Shown: in pieces, positions 25,541 to 34,513 of the stretch
How the letters are laid out: each line of letters starts with the position of its first letter
How positions within the stretch are numbered: position 1 is the first letter of the stretch
From: Hydrogenophaga palleronii_A
Lineage (GTDB): Bacteria > Pseudomonadota > Gammaproteobacteria > Burkholderiales > Burkholderiaceae_C
Assembly (NCBI RefSeq): GCF_031457455.1
Contig: NZ_JAVDWU010000003.1
Coordinates: 310,001-374,000 of the forward strand
Direction: 5' to 3'
DNA length: 64,000 nt
Translations under genes and position numbers: made by a program
The notes under the pieces: model-generated
The model's database searches: none
What the model saw: only the letters and a program-made list of their open reading frames with translations
What the model was told of the DNA's origin: nothing

Positions 25541-25733
25541 GTGAGGTGTCTCCATTGCCGCGGCGCAACGCCGCGATTGACCGAGGGCAAACAGGGTCGA
25601 TGTTAGAAGATTTGTCCGCAGTGACCTTCGCCGACGCTCTAGGGCCGGCAAAGGAGGCAGCCACGGCCTCGTCCCATCATGCCCGCGACCGAAGCCCTCT
25701 ACAATCGCGCCCTTTTGCCCCGCAAAGCGCGAC

Positions 25734-26609
25734 ATGAACATCACCGTCAACGAAGACCTGAAGGCCTACATCGAACCTCTCACCGCCGACGAACACGAGG
25801 CACTGGAGCGCAGCCTATTGGCCGAAGGCTGCCGCGATGCGCTGGTGCTGTGGGGCGATGTGCTGGTGGACGGGCACAACCGCTATGGCATCTGCCAGAA
25901 GCACGGCCTGCCATTCAACACGGTTCAGAACCCGAGACTGAAGACGCTGGAAGATGTGCACCTGTGGATGATCGACCAGCATCTGGGGCGGCGCAGCGTG
26001 TCGGACTACCAGCGCGGCGTGCTGGCCCTGCGCAAGCGCGAGATCGTGGCCGAGCGCCGGGCGCGGGCGCAAGCGCTGGCCAATGAAGCACGGCCGGCGG
26101 ATGACGCGACCCATGCCGAAGAAGACGACGCCTCACTGGAAGCTGCAGCGAAGGCTGCGGTGCTGGAGCCCAAGCCGCTGCAGAGCCGGGAAGACATTGC
26201 GCGTGCTGCGCGCCTGAGCAGCAGCCAGGTGGGCATGATCGAAAAAATCCAGAAGCAGGCTGCCCCTGAAGTGGTGGCGGCCTTGAAGGCGGGTGAGTTA
26301 TCGCTGAACGCGGCGGCGGTGGTGGCCAGCCTGCCGGTGGCCGAACAGCAGGCGGCGGCGCAATCGGGCAAGGACGGCCTGAAGCAGGTGGCCAAACAGG
26401 TGCGCGAGTCGCGCCGCAAACCCAGGGCCGCCGCAGCCGACGGCAGCGATACCGACGAAGGCAGAACTTCAGACCCCGTGGCCGGCGGGGCCGGTGCAGG
26501 TGCGGCCAGCGATGAAGTGCAGGCGCTGCGCGCGCGCGTGGCGCAGCTGGAGGCAGAAAACGCCGAACTGCGCCAGCAGGTTCAGGCCTTGAGCGCGCAA
26601 CTGGTCTGA
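25734..26609 (+). CDS. ParB-like partition/replication-related protein
   Basis: 291 aa. Residues about 5-90 form a ParB/sulfiredoxin-type nuclease-like domain (EALERSLLAEGCRDALVLWGDVLVDGHNRY). A helical DNA-binding segment follows (REDIARAARLSSSQVGMIEKI, about 145-165), then an Ala/Arg-rich linker and a C-terminal coiled coil (VQALRARVAQLEAENAELRQ). Proteins of this type are annotated as plasmid replication/partition related. No parA partner, parS site or replication origin is visible nearby, so it stands alone and its role is unknown. Confidence 0.75.
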   Translation: MNITVNEDLKAYIEPLTADEHEALERSLLAEGCRDALVLWGDVLVDGHNRYGICQKHGLPFNTVQNPRLKTLEDVHLWMIDQHLGRRSVSDYQRGVLALRKREIVAERRARAQALANEARPADDATHAEEDDASLEAAAKAAVLEPKPLQSREDIARAARLSSSQVGMIEKIQKQAAPEVVAALKAGELSLNAAAVVASLPVAEQQAAAQSGKDGLKQVAKQVRESRRKPRAAAADGSDTDEGRTSDPVAGGAGAGAASDEVQALRARVAQLEAENAELRQQVQALSAQLV

Positions 26610-26619
26610 TCGCGTCTGA

Positions 26620-27123
26620 TCAGGCCAGTGTCTGCTGCATCACGGTGGCGTCGCGGCCGTAGCAGGCAGAGGCTTTCAGGCCAGGCACCGCCTCAAAGCC
26701 CAGTTTCTGCCAGAACGCACCAGAGCCCTGCACAGCCACCAGGCGGATGTGCCGGTACCCCAGCTTGCCTGCCGTTTCCAGCAACTGCTTGACCAGTTGG
26801 GTGCCTGCACCCACACCCGTCAGCTTCCTGGAGACCGCAATGTCGTGCAGGAACAGGCCCTGGCCCTGGCTTTCGGCCGGCAGCGGCTGGTGAAGTTTGG
26901 GAGGATGGATGCTGTCCCAGGCATGGGCCAGCAGGTAGGCGAGCACCTCGTCACCCTTGCGCATGGCGAAGCAGCAGGCAGGTGAATGCAGCCATTTGCT
27001 GCGGAGAATCTCGGTGCTCTCGGGTTCGACGTCCAGGTACACCTCGGATTGAACCCGCTGGATCCCGTTCCACATGGTCTCTTCGATCGGTTCAATGGTC
27101 AGGCTGGTCACGCAGGCATCCAC
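26620..27123 (-). CDS. GNAT family acetyltransferase
   Basis: 167 aa. The GNAT core is seen in LFLHDIAVSRKLTGVGAGTQLVKQLLE (acetyl-CoA binding loop near residues 92-118) and GYRHIRLVAVQGSGAFWQKLGFE. Acceptor substrate cannot be inferred. It is convergent with the ParB-like gene (10 bp between stops) and lies upstream of, but not close to, the sulfate cluster. Confidence 0.85.
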   Translation of the reverse strand: MDACVTSLTIEPIEETMWNGIQRVQSEVYLDVEPESTEILRSKWLHSPACCFAMRKGDEVLAYLLAHAWDSIHPPKLHQPLPAESQGQGLFLHDIAVSRKLTGVGAGTQLVKQLLETAGKLGYRHIRLVAVQGSGAFWQKLGFEAVPGLKASACYGRDATVMQQTLA

Positions 27124-27243
27124 AGGTAGAGGCGAAAAGCCGCGATTATCCCACCCGGTATCTCGCTTCCCGGTCTTGGCATCTCACATGTGGTGGCGAG
27201 CAGCGATGTTGCCCGTCACTCGAACGTGTGGCTGACGAAGCCG

Positions 27244-28326
27244 TCACACCGGCTGCAAGAACACCCGCGCCTTCTTCGGCGACACCACCAACTTGTCGCC
27301 GTCCTTGAAACCCAGTTCGCGGAAACGCTCGGCGGAGATTTGTGCTTCGATCAGAGGATCGTGCCCGTCTGGCGACTGGGCATCCACCGGCAGCAGTTCC
27401 AGCCGTGCGATCGGACCCACCACGATGGCGCGCTGCAGCTCGGCGACGATGCCGCTCAGGCCCGGCTGGTAGCGCTGCACGTCGAGGTCGTGCGGGCGCA
27501 CGTAGGCAAAGGCCTTGGCGTCCTGCACTTGCGCGTGTTCGGGTGCGTCCACCGACACGCCGTCCAGATGCAGCAGGCCCTCGTGGGCGCGTCCATGGAA
27601 CAGGTTCACGTCGCCCAGGAAGCCGTACACAAACGGGCTGGCGGGGTGGTCCCACACGTCTTGCGGTGTGCCCACCTGTTCCACCTGACCCTGGTTCATC
27701 AGCACCACGCGGTCAGACACCTCCAGCGCCTCTTCCTGGTCGTGCGTGACGAAGATGCTGGTGACATGCAGCTCGTCGTGCAGGCGGCGCAGCCAGCGGC
27801 GCAGCTCCTTGCGCACTTTGGCATCGAGCGCGCCAAAGGGTTCATCGAGCAGCAGCACCTTGGGCTCCACCGCGAGGGCGCGTGCCAGGGCAATGCGCTG
27901 GCGCTGGCCGCCTGAAAGCTGCGAAGGGTAGCGGTCGGCCAGCCAGTCGAGCTGCACCAGGCCCAGCAGGTCGTGCACCTTTTTCCTGATCTGCGATTCG
28001 CTGGGGCGCTCGCCGCGCGGCTTCACGCGCAGGCCGAAGGCCACGTTCTCGAACACCGTCATGTGGCGGAACAGCGCGTAGTGCTGGAACACGAAGCCCA
28101 CGTTGCGTTCGCGCACGTGTACGTCGGTGGTGTCTTCGCCACTGAAGTGGATGCTGCCGCTGTCGGGCGTTTCCAGGCCCGCGATGATGCGCAGCAGCGT
28201 GGTTTTTCCGCAGCCGGACGGGCCGAGCAGGGCCAGCAGTTCACCGGAGGCGATGTCGAGGTTGACGTCGTTCAGCGCCTGGAAGTTGCCGAAGTGTTTG
28301 TTGATGTTGCGGATTTCGATGCTCAT
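27244..28326 (-). CDS. cysA: Sulfate/thiosulfate ABC transporter ATP-binding protein
   Basis: 360 aa. The Walker A GPSGCGKTT is at residues 35-43, the signature LSGGQ at 137-141, and Walker B VLLLDEP at 156-162. A C-terminal regulatory domain contains a TOBE-like segment (AFAYVRPHDLDV). Length and order match CysA. It is the last gene of sbp-cysT-cysW-cysA, 20 bp after cysW. Confidence 0.95.
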   Translation of the reverse strand: MSIEIRNINKHFGNFQALNDVNLDIASGELLALLGPSGCGKTTLLRIIAGLETPDSGSIHFSGEDTTDVHVRERNVGFVFQHYALFRHMTVFENVAFGLRVKPRGERPSESQIRKKVHDLLGLVQLDWLADRYPSQLSGGQRQRIALARALAVEPKVLLLDEPFGALDAKVRKELRRWLRRLHDELHVTSIFVTHDQEEALEVSDRVVLMNQGQVEQVGTPQDVWDHPASPFVYGFLGDVNLFHGRAHEGLLHLDGVSVDAPEHAQVQDAKAFAYVRPHDLDVQRYQPGLSGIVAELQRAIVVGPIARLELLPVDAQSPDGHDPLIEAQISAERFRELGFKDGDKLVVSPKKARVFLQPV

Positions 28327-28346
28327 GGGTGTCCTTCTCTTTCTCC

Positions 28347-29258
28347 CTAGCCCCTTTGGGCAGAGGGGGTCAAAACCGCGGGCTGCTCGGGTGGCAGTTC
28401 TTCGAGCGCCTTCATCTCGCGCTCCATCTTCCATTCGGCCACCGACTTGATCACCAGCGTGACCAGCGCCAGCAAGGCCAACAGCGACGCCACAGCGAAC
28501 GCGGCCACCGACTGGTATTCGTTGTAGAGCACCTCCACGTGCAGCGGCATGGTGTTGGTCTGGCCGCGGATGTGGCCGGAGACCACCGACACGGCGCCGA
28601 ACTCGCCCATGGCGCGCGCGTTGCACAGGATCACGCCGTAGATCAGGCCCCACTTGATGTTGGGCAGGGTCACGTACCAGAAGGTCTGCCAGCCGCTGGC
28701 GCCCAGCACGATGGCCGCCTGCTCTTCGTCGTTGCCCTGCGCCTGCATCAGCGGAATGAGTTCGCGCGCGATGAAGGGGAAGGTGACGAAGATGGTGGCC
28801 AGGATGATGCCCGGCACGGCAAAAATGATCTTGATGTCGTGTTCCATCAACCAGGGACCCAGCCAGCCCTGCGCGCCGAACACCAGCACATAGATCAGGC
28901 CGGCCACCACGGGTGACACCGAAAACGGCAGGTCGATCAGCGTGGTGAGAAAGGACTTGCCCCGGAACTCGTACTTGGCCACACACCAGGCTGCAGCCAC
29001 ACCAAACACCAGGTTCAGCGGCACCGCCACGGCGGCGGTGAGCAGGGTGAGCCTGATGGCGGCCCAGGCGTCGGGCTCCTGCAGCGCTTCCCAGTAGGCT
29101 TCTGCGCCCTTGCGCAACGCTTCGGTGAACACCGCCGCCAGCGGCAGCACCAGGAAAAGGAACATGAAGCTCAGTGCCACACCGATGAGCATGTAGCGAA
29201 CCCACGGCGCTTCGGTGGTGCCCTTGCGCGCGGTGCGGAGCGAAGAAGACGTGCTCAT
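28347..29258 (-). CDS. cysW: Sulfate ABC transporter permease CysW
   Basis: 303 aa with six predicted membrane helices. The permease coupling loop is EEQAAIVLGASGWQTFWYVTLPNIKWGL (about residues 178-205). Characteristic CysW features include NTMPLHVEVLYNEYQ. Its ATG overlaps the cysT stop by four bases. Forms the sulfate channel with CysT. Confidence 0.95.
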   Translation of the reverse strand: MSTSSSLRTARKGTTEAPWVRYMLIGVALSFMFLFLVLPLAAVFTEALRKGAEAYWEALQEPDAWAAIRLTLLTAAVAVPLNLVFGVAAAWCVAKYEFRGKSFLTTLIDLPFSVSPVVAGLIYVLVFGAQGWLGPWLMEHDIKIIFAVPGIILATIFVTFPFIARELIPLMQAQGNDEEQAAIVLGASGWQTFWYVTLPNIKWGLIYGVILCNARAMGEFGAVSVVSGHIRGQTNTMPLHVEVLYNEYQSVAAFAVASLLALLALVTLVIKSVAEWKMEREMKALEELPPEQPAVLTPSAQRG

Positions 29259-30136
29259 TGGTTGTTACCCCCGGAGCGCTTGCGCTGCCACGCTTGCAGG
29301 CCGTTGATGATCAGCAGCAGGATGAAGGAGACCACCAGCATCACGGTGGCCACGGCGGTGGCACCCGCGTAGTCGTACTGCTCCAGCTTGCTGATGATGA
29401 TCAGCGGCGTGATTTCCGAGATCATGGGCATGTTGCCGGCGATGAAGATCACCGAGCCGTATTCACCCACGGCGCGGGCAAAGGCCATGGCAAAGCCGGT
29501 GAGCAGCGCAGGCGCAATGGCCGGGAAGATGACGCGACTGAAGGTCTGCCAGCGCGTGGCGCCCAGGCAGGTGGCGGCTTCTTCCAGTTCTTTCTCGGTG
29601 TCTTCCAGCACGGGCTGCACCGTGCGCACCACGAACGGCAGGCCAATGAAGATGAGCGCGATGACCACACCATTGGGATTGAACGCGAGCTGAATACCCA
29701 GGGGCTCGAGGTATTGACCGATCCAGCCGTTGCCCGCCAGCAGCGCGGTGAGCGAAATGCCGGCCACGGCGGTGGGCAGCGCAAACGGCAGATCCACCAG
29801 CGCGTCGATGATCTTCTTGCCAGGAAACGTGTAGCGCACCAGCACCCAGGCCACCAGCAGGCCGAACACGGCATTGACCGATGCCGCGATCAGCGACGCG
29901 CCGAACGTAAGCCGGTACGAAGCCACCACACGTGGCGATGACACCGCTTCCCAGAACGCCGGCCAGGTCATGGTGAACGACTTGAACACCAGCGTGGACA
30001 GCGGAATCAGGACGATCAGGCAGAGATAAAAAAGCGTGAAGCCCAGCGTGATGTTGAAGCCCGGCAGCACGCGCCGCGTGGTGCGGCGGGCGCCGGGGAG
30101 GGAAGCTGCAGCAGAAGGCAGCGTGGCAGTGGTCAT
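29255..30136 (-). CDS. cysT: Sulfate ABC transporter permease CysT
   Basis: 293 aa with six membrane helices. The coupling loop is EEAATCLGATRWQTFSRVIFP, and SEITPLIIISKLEQYDYAGA is typical of CysT. The ATG at 30136 is preferred over a TTG 45 bases upstream, although no clear Shine-Dalgarno precedes it. It is 201 bp after sbp, a gap filled mostly by a dispersed palindromic repeat. Confidence 0.94.
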   Translation of the reverse strand: MTTATLPSAAASLPGARRTTRRVLPGFNITLGFTLFYLCLIVLIPLSTLVFKSFTMTWPAFWEAVSSPRVVASYRLTFGASLIAASVNAVFGLLVAWVLVRYTFPGKKIIDALVDLPFALPTAVAGISLTALLAGNGWIGQYLEPLGIQLAFNPNGVVIALIFIGLPFVVRTVQPVLEDTEKELEEAATCLGATRWQTFSRVIFPAIAPALLTGFAMAFARAVGEYGSVIFIAGNMPMISEITPLIIISKLEQYDYAGATAVATVMLVVSFILLLIINGLQAWQRKRSGGNNQ

Positions 30137-30225
30137 GTGAAGGAGGTGAACAGAAGCGCTCAGCCAAAAAGAAAGAACCAACCGAAGAGATCGCCCACAA
30201 GCTTCCGGAGCGAAGTGCCTTCAAG

Positions 30226-30336
30226 TCCAGGGGCAGCGCGGGACGGCTCCGCCGGCCCAAGATGCCGTCCCCCCTCGAAGCACCGCGCAGCGGTGCGCCA
30301 CGGAGGGGGGAAGCCGCGTCAGCGGCGCAGGGGGGT
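30226..30336 (-). repeat. Dispersed GC-rich palindromic repeat, copy B
   Basis: Inverted copy of the element at 9511-9618, in the sbp-cysT gap. On the minus strand both begin ACCCCCCTGCGCCGCTGACG and end CCCCTGGA; they differ mainly in the central loop. In both places the element lies just after a periplasmic binding-protein gene and before its permease gene. Differential expression of binding protein and permease is a plausible consequence. Confidence 0.75.
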
Positions 30337-30337
30337 G

Positions 30338-31333
30338 TTACTTAACTGTATACAGTTGATCAAACTTCCCACCATCGTTGAAGTGCACCTTCTGCGCCTC
30401 GCTGAGCGAACCAAAATACTCGGCCACGGTGAACAGCTTGATCGGCTTGAAGGCCTGGGCGTATTTCTTCAGCACTTCTTCGTTGCGCGGGCGGATGTTG
30501 TGCTTGGCCGCAATCTCCTGGCCTTCCACGCTGTAGAGGAAATCCAGATAGGCCTTGGCCTGCTCGGCAGTGCCCTTCTTCTTCACCGTGCGCTCCACGA
30601 TGGCCACCGGGTTCTCGGCCACGATGGAAGCGCTGGGGTGCACCGCATCCACCTTGCCTGCGCCGAACTCGTTGTTCACCGACACCACCTCGGACTCAAA
30701 CGTCACAAGAACATCACCAATATTGCGCTGCAGGAAAACGCCCGTGGCGTCGCGGCCGCCACGCGCCAGCACCGGCACGTTCTTGTAGAGCTTGCTCACG
30801 AATTCGGCGGCCTGCTCGTCGGTGCCGCCTTTGGCACGCACATGGCCCCAGGCGGCCAGGTAGGCCAGTCGGCCATTGCCTCCGGTCTTGGGGTTGACCA
30901 CCACCACCTGCACGCCGGGCTTGATCAGGTCGTCCCAGTCCTTGATGCCCTTGGGGTTGCCCTTGCGCACCAGGAACAGCATGGTGGACGTGGTGGGTGA
31001 CGCGCCGTTGGGGAAGCGCTGGGCCCAGTCGGCGGCAACCACGCCTTTGTCGGCGAGAAACTGCACATCGGTGGTGGTGTTGAAGGTCACCACATCCGCT
31101 TCCAGGCCATCGGCCACGGCGCGCGCCTGGGCACTCGATCCGGCGTGCGACTGGTCCACCTTGATGTCCTTGCCGGTGGTCTTCTTGTAGTGCGCTGCAA
31201 ATGCGACGTTGAAGTCCTTGTAGAACTCACGCGCGACGTCATAAGACACGTTGAGCAGGCTGGTCTGGGCCGATGCGATGGAGGCCAGAGACAGCGCCAG
31301 TGCGCCCAGGCCAAGTTTGAGGGTGTGTTTCAT
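30338..31333 (-). CDS. sbp: Sulfate-binding protein (operon copy)
   Basis: 331 aa. A signal peptide (cleavage near ASA-Q, residue 22) precedes a type II periplasmic-binding fold with the Sbp hallmarks LLNVSYDVAREFYKDFN, SHAGSSAQARAVADGLEADVVT and NPKTGGNGRLAYLAAWG. It delivers sulfate or thiosulfate to CysTWA. A dyad TTGCTT-8 bp-AAGCAA lies 80 bp upstream. Confidence 0.94.
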   Translation of the reverse strand: MKHTLKLGLGALALSLASIASAQTSLLNVSYDVAREFYKDFNVAFAAHYKKTTGKDIKVDQSHAGSSAQARAVADGLEADVVTFNTTTDVQFLADKGVVAADWAQRFPNGASPTTSTMLFLVRKGNPKGIKDWDDLIKPGVQVVVVNPKTGGNGRLAYLAAWGHVRAKGGTDEQAAEFVSKLYKNVPVLARGGRDATGVFLQRNIGDVLVTFESEVVSVNNEFGAGKVDAVHPSASIVAENPVAIVERTVKKKGTAEQAKAYLDFLYSVEGQEIAAKHNIRPRNEEVLKKYAQAFKPIKLFTVAEYFGSLSEAQKVHFNDGGKFDQLYTVK

Positions 31334-31412
31334 GAAAGCTCCGAGTTCAGGGATTACATCGATTCTGGGAGCCGCTCTGACAAAAGCAAACGACTTTGTT
31401 CTTCTTTCGTTA

Positions 31413-31432
31413 TTGCTTTCAGGCATAAGCAA
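31413..31432. promoter_or_regulatory. TTGCTT/AAGCAA dyad upstream of sbp
   Basis: TTGCTT-(8 bp)-AAGCAA, symmetric, in an AT-rich stretch 80 bp before the sbp start. The orphan sbp has the same half-sites 16 bp apart (33727-33754). A shared sulfur regulator such as CysB is a reasonable guess. The CysB consensus is too loose to assert it. Confidence 0.4.
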
Positions 31433-31502
31433 CGCGACAGTGCTGGGTGCAAAATCATCCCGCCGTCAACGCAGCAGACGGCGGCACACGCTGCCGCTGC
31501 CT

Positions 31503-32144
31503 TCAGCGATTGGGCTGAGGCGTGACGCGCAAGTAGGGCCTCACAACGGTGTGGCCCTTGGGAAAGCGCTCCGCGATCTCGGCCGGGTCCTGCAGGCTGG
31601 GCACGATGACCACGTCGTCGCCGTCTTTCCAGTTGGCCGGTGTGGCCACCTTGTGGCTGTCGGTGAGCTGCAGCGAATCGATCACGCGCAGGATTTCATC
31701 GAAGTTGCGCCCCGTGCTCGCGGGGTAAGTGAAGGTGGTACGGATCACTTTCTTTGGATCGATGATGAACACGCTGCGTACGGTAGCGGTGGTCGACGCG
31801 TTGGGGTGGATCATGTCGTAAAGCCTGGCCACCTTCTGGTCTGCATCGGCCAGGATGGGAAAGTTGACCGTGGTGTTCTGGGTTTGATTGATGTCGAGCA
31901 CCCATTCGCTGTGTGACTTGAGCGGGTCGACGCTGACCGCGATGGGTTTGACATTGCGCTTGGCGAACTCCGTGGCCAGGGCGGCGGTCTTGCCCAGTTC
32001 GGTGGTGCAGACCGGCGTGAAATCGGCCGGGTGTGAGAACAGCACCACCCAGGCGTCGCCCGCCCACTCGTAAAAGCGGACGGGGCCTGCGGTGGAATCC
32101 TGCGTGAAGTCGGGGGCGATATCGCCGAGTCGAAGCGTGGTCAT
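31503..32144 (-). CDS. 1-Cys peroxiredoxin (Prx6 type)
   Basis: 213 aa. The peroxidatic cysteine is C46 in DFTPVCTTEL and there is no other cysteine in the protein, so it is a 1-Cys enzyme. The long C-terminal domain (RVIDSLQLTDSHKVATPANW, PYLRVTPQ) is typical of the Prx6 group. It reduces peroxides, probably with glutathione or another small thiol. It lies between the two sulfate-binding protein genes. Confidence 0.93.
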   Translation of the reverse strand: MTTLRLGDIAPDFTQDSTAGPVRFYEWAGDAWVVLFSHPADFTPVCTTELGKTAALATEFAKRNVKPIAVSVDPLKSHSEWVLDINQTQNTTVNFPILADADQKVARLYDMIHPNASTTATVRSVFIIDPKKVIRTTFTYPASTGRNFDEILRVIDSLQLTDSHKVATPANWKDGDDVVIVPSLQDPAEIAERFPKGHTVVRPYLRVTPQPNR

Positions 32145-32390
32145 GGCTGTGCACTCCTTGAATGGAAAACCCCATGGTGGTGACTCCCTCCATCAATCCC
32201 AACGACGATGAAGTGGTTTGTATATGGGGCAGAGGCGTGAGGTCCGGGAATCCATGCCAGCGTTCCCTGCACAGACGTAACAAACCGCCACAGTGCCTAG
32301 GGTTTGGCGCACACTGCACCTGCGGCCCGCCGACAAGGGCGGTGCGCCATGGGTCCTCTCGGGCCCATGAGACCAGAAACGGAGGTCGCC

Positions 32391-32591
32391 ATGCCACACC
32401 ATCACCCGCCGCCGGATCAGGCCCTTGCCGAACATCCCCTGGCGTACTCAGACCCGGAACTGCGTGCCTACGCCGAAGAACAGGCGGAAGACATTCTCGA
32501 TTCCGTGGTGCACTACATGCCTCTGCTCTTGCCCATCATGGGCGCCATCCTGATCTTCATGCTGGCCTTCATCGCGGTCGTCATGGCCTGA
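32391..32591 (+). CDS. Small single-helix membrane protein, unknown function
   Basis: 66 aa. GGAGG lies 6 bases before ATG 32391. The N-terminal half is polar and His/Pro/Glu-rich (MPHHHPPPDQALAEHPL). The C-terminus is a single hydrophobic helix (YMPLLLPIMGAILIFMLAFI) ending with a very short tail. I do not recognise a family. It is convergent with the orphan sbp, whose stop lies 40 bp away. Confidence 0.6.
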   Translation: MPHHHPPPDQALAEHPLAYSDPELRAYAEEQAEDILDSVVHYMPLLLPIMGAILIFMLAFIAVVMA

Positions 32592-32630
32592 GCGGCCTGT
32601 GTGTGCAGGGCGCGCAGGGCCCATTGGAGC

Positions 32631-33644
32631 TCATTTGCGCGTGTAGATCTGGTCGAAGGTGCCGCCGTCGGCGAAGTGCACCTTGGCCGCGTTGTCCCAT
32701 CCGCCAAAGGCGTCTTCAATCTTGAACAGATTGAGTTTGGGCAGCTGTTTGGCGTACTTCTCTTGCGCTTTGGCTGAGGTGGGACGGTAGAAGTGTTTGC
32801 CGGCCAGGTCCTGGCCTTCGTCGCTGTACAGGTATTCCAGGTAGGCCAGTGCCACGGCACGCGTGCCCTTCCGGTCCACGTTCTTGTCGACCACGGTCAC
32901 GGCCGGTTCGGCCAGGATGGACAGTGACGGGTAAATGAAGTCGACCTTGCTCCCGAACTCCTTCTCCAGCAGGTAGGCCTCGTTCTCCCAGCTGATGAAC
33001 ACATCACCCTGGTTGCGCTGCGCGAAGGTCACCGATGAACCGCGCGCACCGGTGTCAAGCACGGGCACGTTGGCATAAAGCTTGGTCACGAATTCCTTGG
33101 CCTTTTCTTCGCTGCCGTACTTGCGTTTGGCGAATTCCCATGCGGCCAGGTAGTTCCAGCGTGCGCCGCCAGACGTCTTGGGGTTGGGGGTGATGACTTT
33201 CACGTCGGGGCGAATCAGGTCGTCCCAGTCCTTGATGTTTTTGGGGTTGCCTGCCCGGGTGACCAGCACGATGGTGGAGGTGTAGGGCGAGCTGTTGAGG
33301 GGCAGGCGCTTTTGCCAGTCCTTGGGAATCCACCGGCCGTTGGCGTGCAGGGCGTCGGTGTCACCGGCAAGGGCCAGGGTGGCCACGTCGGCCTCCAGAC
33401 CATCGATGATGGAGCGGGCCTGCTTGCCCGATCCGCCATGGCTTTGCTTGATGGTCACGTCCTGACCGGTCTTCTGCTTCCAGTGCTTGGCGAAGGCGGC
33501 GTTGAACTCCACGTAGAACTCGCGCGTGGGGTCGTAGGAAACGTTGAGCAGGGTGACCGGGGCGGGCTGGGCCTGGGCAACGGTGCTGGCCAAACCCAGG
33601 CCGATAGCGCTGAGGGCCAGGATGAGATGGCGGCGGGTGGTCAT
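32631..33644 (-). CDS. sbp: Sulfate-binding protein (orphan copy)
   Basis: 337 aa. A signal peptide (cleavage near AQA-Q) precedes LLNVSYDPTREFYVEFN, SHGGSGKQARSIIDGLEADVAT and NPKTSGGARWNYLAAWEF. It is closely similar to the operon copy but has no adjacent permease or ATPase. It probably shares CysTWA and may bind thiosulfate or another oxyanion. A TTGCTT/AAGCAA dyad lies about 80 bp upstream. Confidence 0.92.
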   Translation of the reverse strand: MTTRRHLILALSAIGLGLASTVAQAQPAPVTLLNVSYDPTREFYVEFNAAFAKHWKQKTGQDVTIKQSHGGSGKQARSIIDGLEADVATLALAGDTDALHANGRWIPKDWQKRLPLNSSPYTSTIVLVTRAGNPKNIKDWDDLIRPDVKVITPNPKTSGGARWNYLAAWEFAKRKYGSEEKAKEFVTKLYANVPVLDTGARGSSVTFAQRNQGDVFISWENEAYLLEKEFGSKVDFIYPSLSILAEPAVTVVDKNVDRKGTRAVALAYLEYLYSDEGQDLAGKHFYRPTSAKAQEKYAKQLPKLNLFKIEDAFGGWDNAAKVHFADGGTFDQIYTRK

Positions 33645-33726
33645 GGTGTTCGTTCCTTTCGGCGACTGTTGAAGTGAAGCCGATGATTCCGGGATTCGCC
33701 CGGAAAGGGAACGAACGGATTTTTGC

Positions 33727-33754
33727 TTGCTTATTACCGAAACATCTAAAGCAA
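33727..33754. promoter_or_regulatory. TTGCTT/AAGCAA dyad upstream of the orphan sbp
   Basis: TTGCTT-(16 bp)-AAGCAA in an AT-rich stretch, 83 bp before the start codon. The same half-sites with 8-bp spacing precede the operon sbp. The 8-bp difference in spacing is less than one helical turn, so a shared binding mode is uncertain. Confidence 0.35.
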
Positions 33755-33829
33755 GAGATGGCGCCCGCACGACCACGTTGAGTTCAAGGCCGGTCCGGCC
33801 CCTGGCTCATGTCGAAACTGAAACAGATA

Positions 33830-34333
33830 TCAAAGCCCGCGTGAAGGCGTGGGCGTGGGCGCTTCGGAACTGTAGGTGAGGCGCACGCGATGGTCTTCCA
33901 GGTGCTGCAGGCGCACGCTGATGCGGCGGTACAGCCATTCGCGATCCACGATGCCTTCACGAACCGTGAAGCGGCGGCTGCGGGTGCTCACGTCGAGGCC
34001 GTAACGTTTGCGCAGCGAGTCACCGAGTTCGCGGGTGAGTGCTCGGGCCTCTGCTTCCGCCTTGGGATCGGTCTGCAGCACGACGCTTTGAAGCCTGCCG
34101 GATTCGAACAGAAAGCTGATCGCAAAATCGTGCCCGGCCAACTCGTGGCGGGGAATCTCCAGGAGCGCACCGCTGTTTTGTGCGCGCCGCTCAGCGGACG
34201 TCTCCTGTGCCTCTGGCATGCGCGTTTTCACCTCCTCGGGGCTTGCCCCCATGGGTATGTCGCCCCACAAGGCTTGCGCGGAGACGGTGTGGACCAGGGC
34301 GGCCAGGGCGATGCCTAGGATTGCGTGCTTCAT
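33830..34333 (-). CDS. Secreted protein of unknown function
   Basis: 167 aa. A signal peptide (KHAILGIALAALVHTVSA, cleavage near residue 19) precedes a small domain with WGDIPMGASPEEVKTRMPEA, a central strand pair and a C-terminal region rich in Arg. I do not recognise the family with certainty. The start of the mature part resembles bacterial proteins that detect how a value builds along a pathway, but this is weak. It stands alone between the orphan sbp and a TetR gene. Confidence 0.6.
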   Translation of the reverse strand: MKHAILGIALAALVHTVSAQALWGDIPMGASPEEVKTRMPEAQETSAERRAQNSGALLEIPRHELAGHDFAISFLFESGRLQSVVLQTDPKAEAEARALTRELGDSLRKRYGLDVSTRSRRFTVREGIVDREWLYRRISVRLQHLEDHRVRLTYSSEAPTPTPSRGL

Positions 34334-34513
34334 GTGCCTGTTGTAACGACGGCGCGCCGCAGAAAGTTGCGGGCGGTCAAGGGAAAACGACGGCCTGGAG
34401 ACCCGGATAGCCACACGACGTGTCGCCCCTTGACCGAGGGCACTTTAACAGCCGGGTTCGTCAGCGGTCCAGCCTGCGCGATTTGACCGTCTGTCGCCAG
34501 TGATTTTTATTTT

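Noticed and set aside
25734..26609. ParB-like gene as a sign of an integrated plasmid or prophage
   Set aside because: No ParA, replication, integrase or phage structural genes surround it, and flanking genes are ordinary chromosomal types.
32145..32390. Plus-strand frame starting at 32162 in the gap before the small membrane protein
   Set aside because: It runs through the small protein in another frame, has no ribosome-binding site and no recognisable domain.
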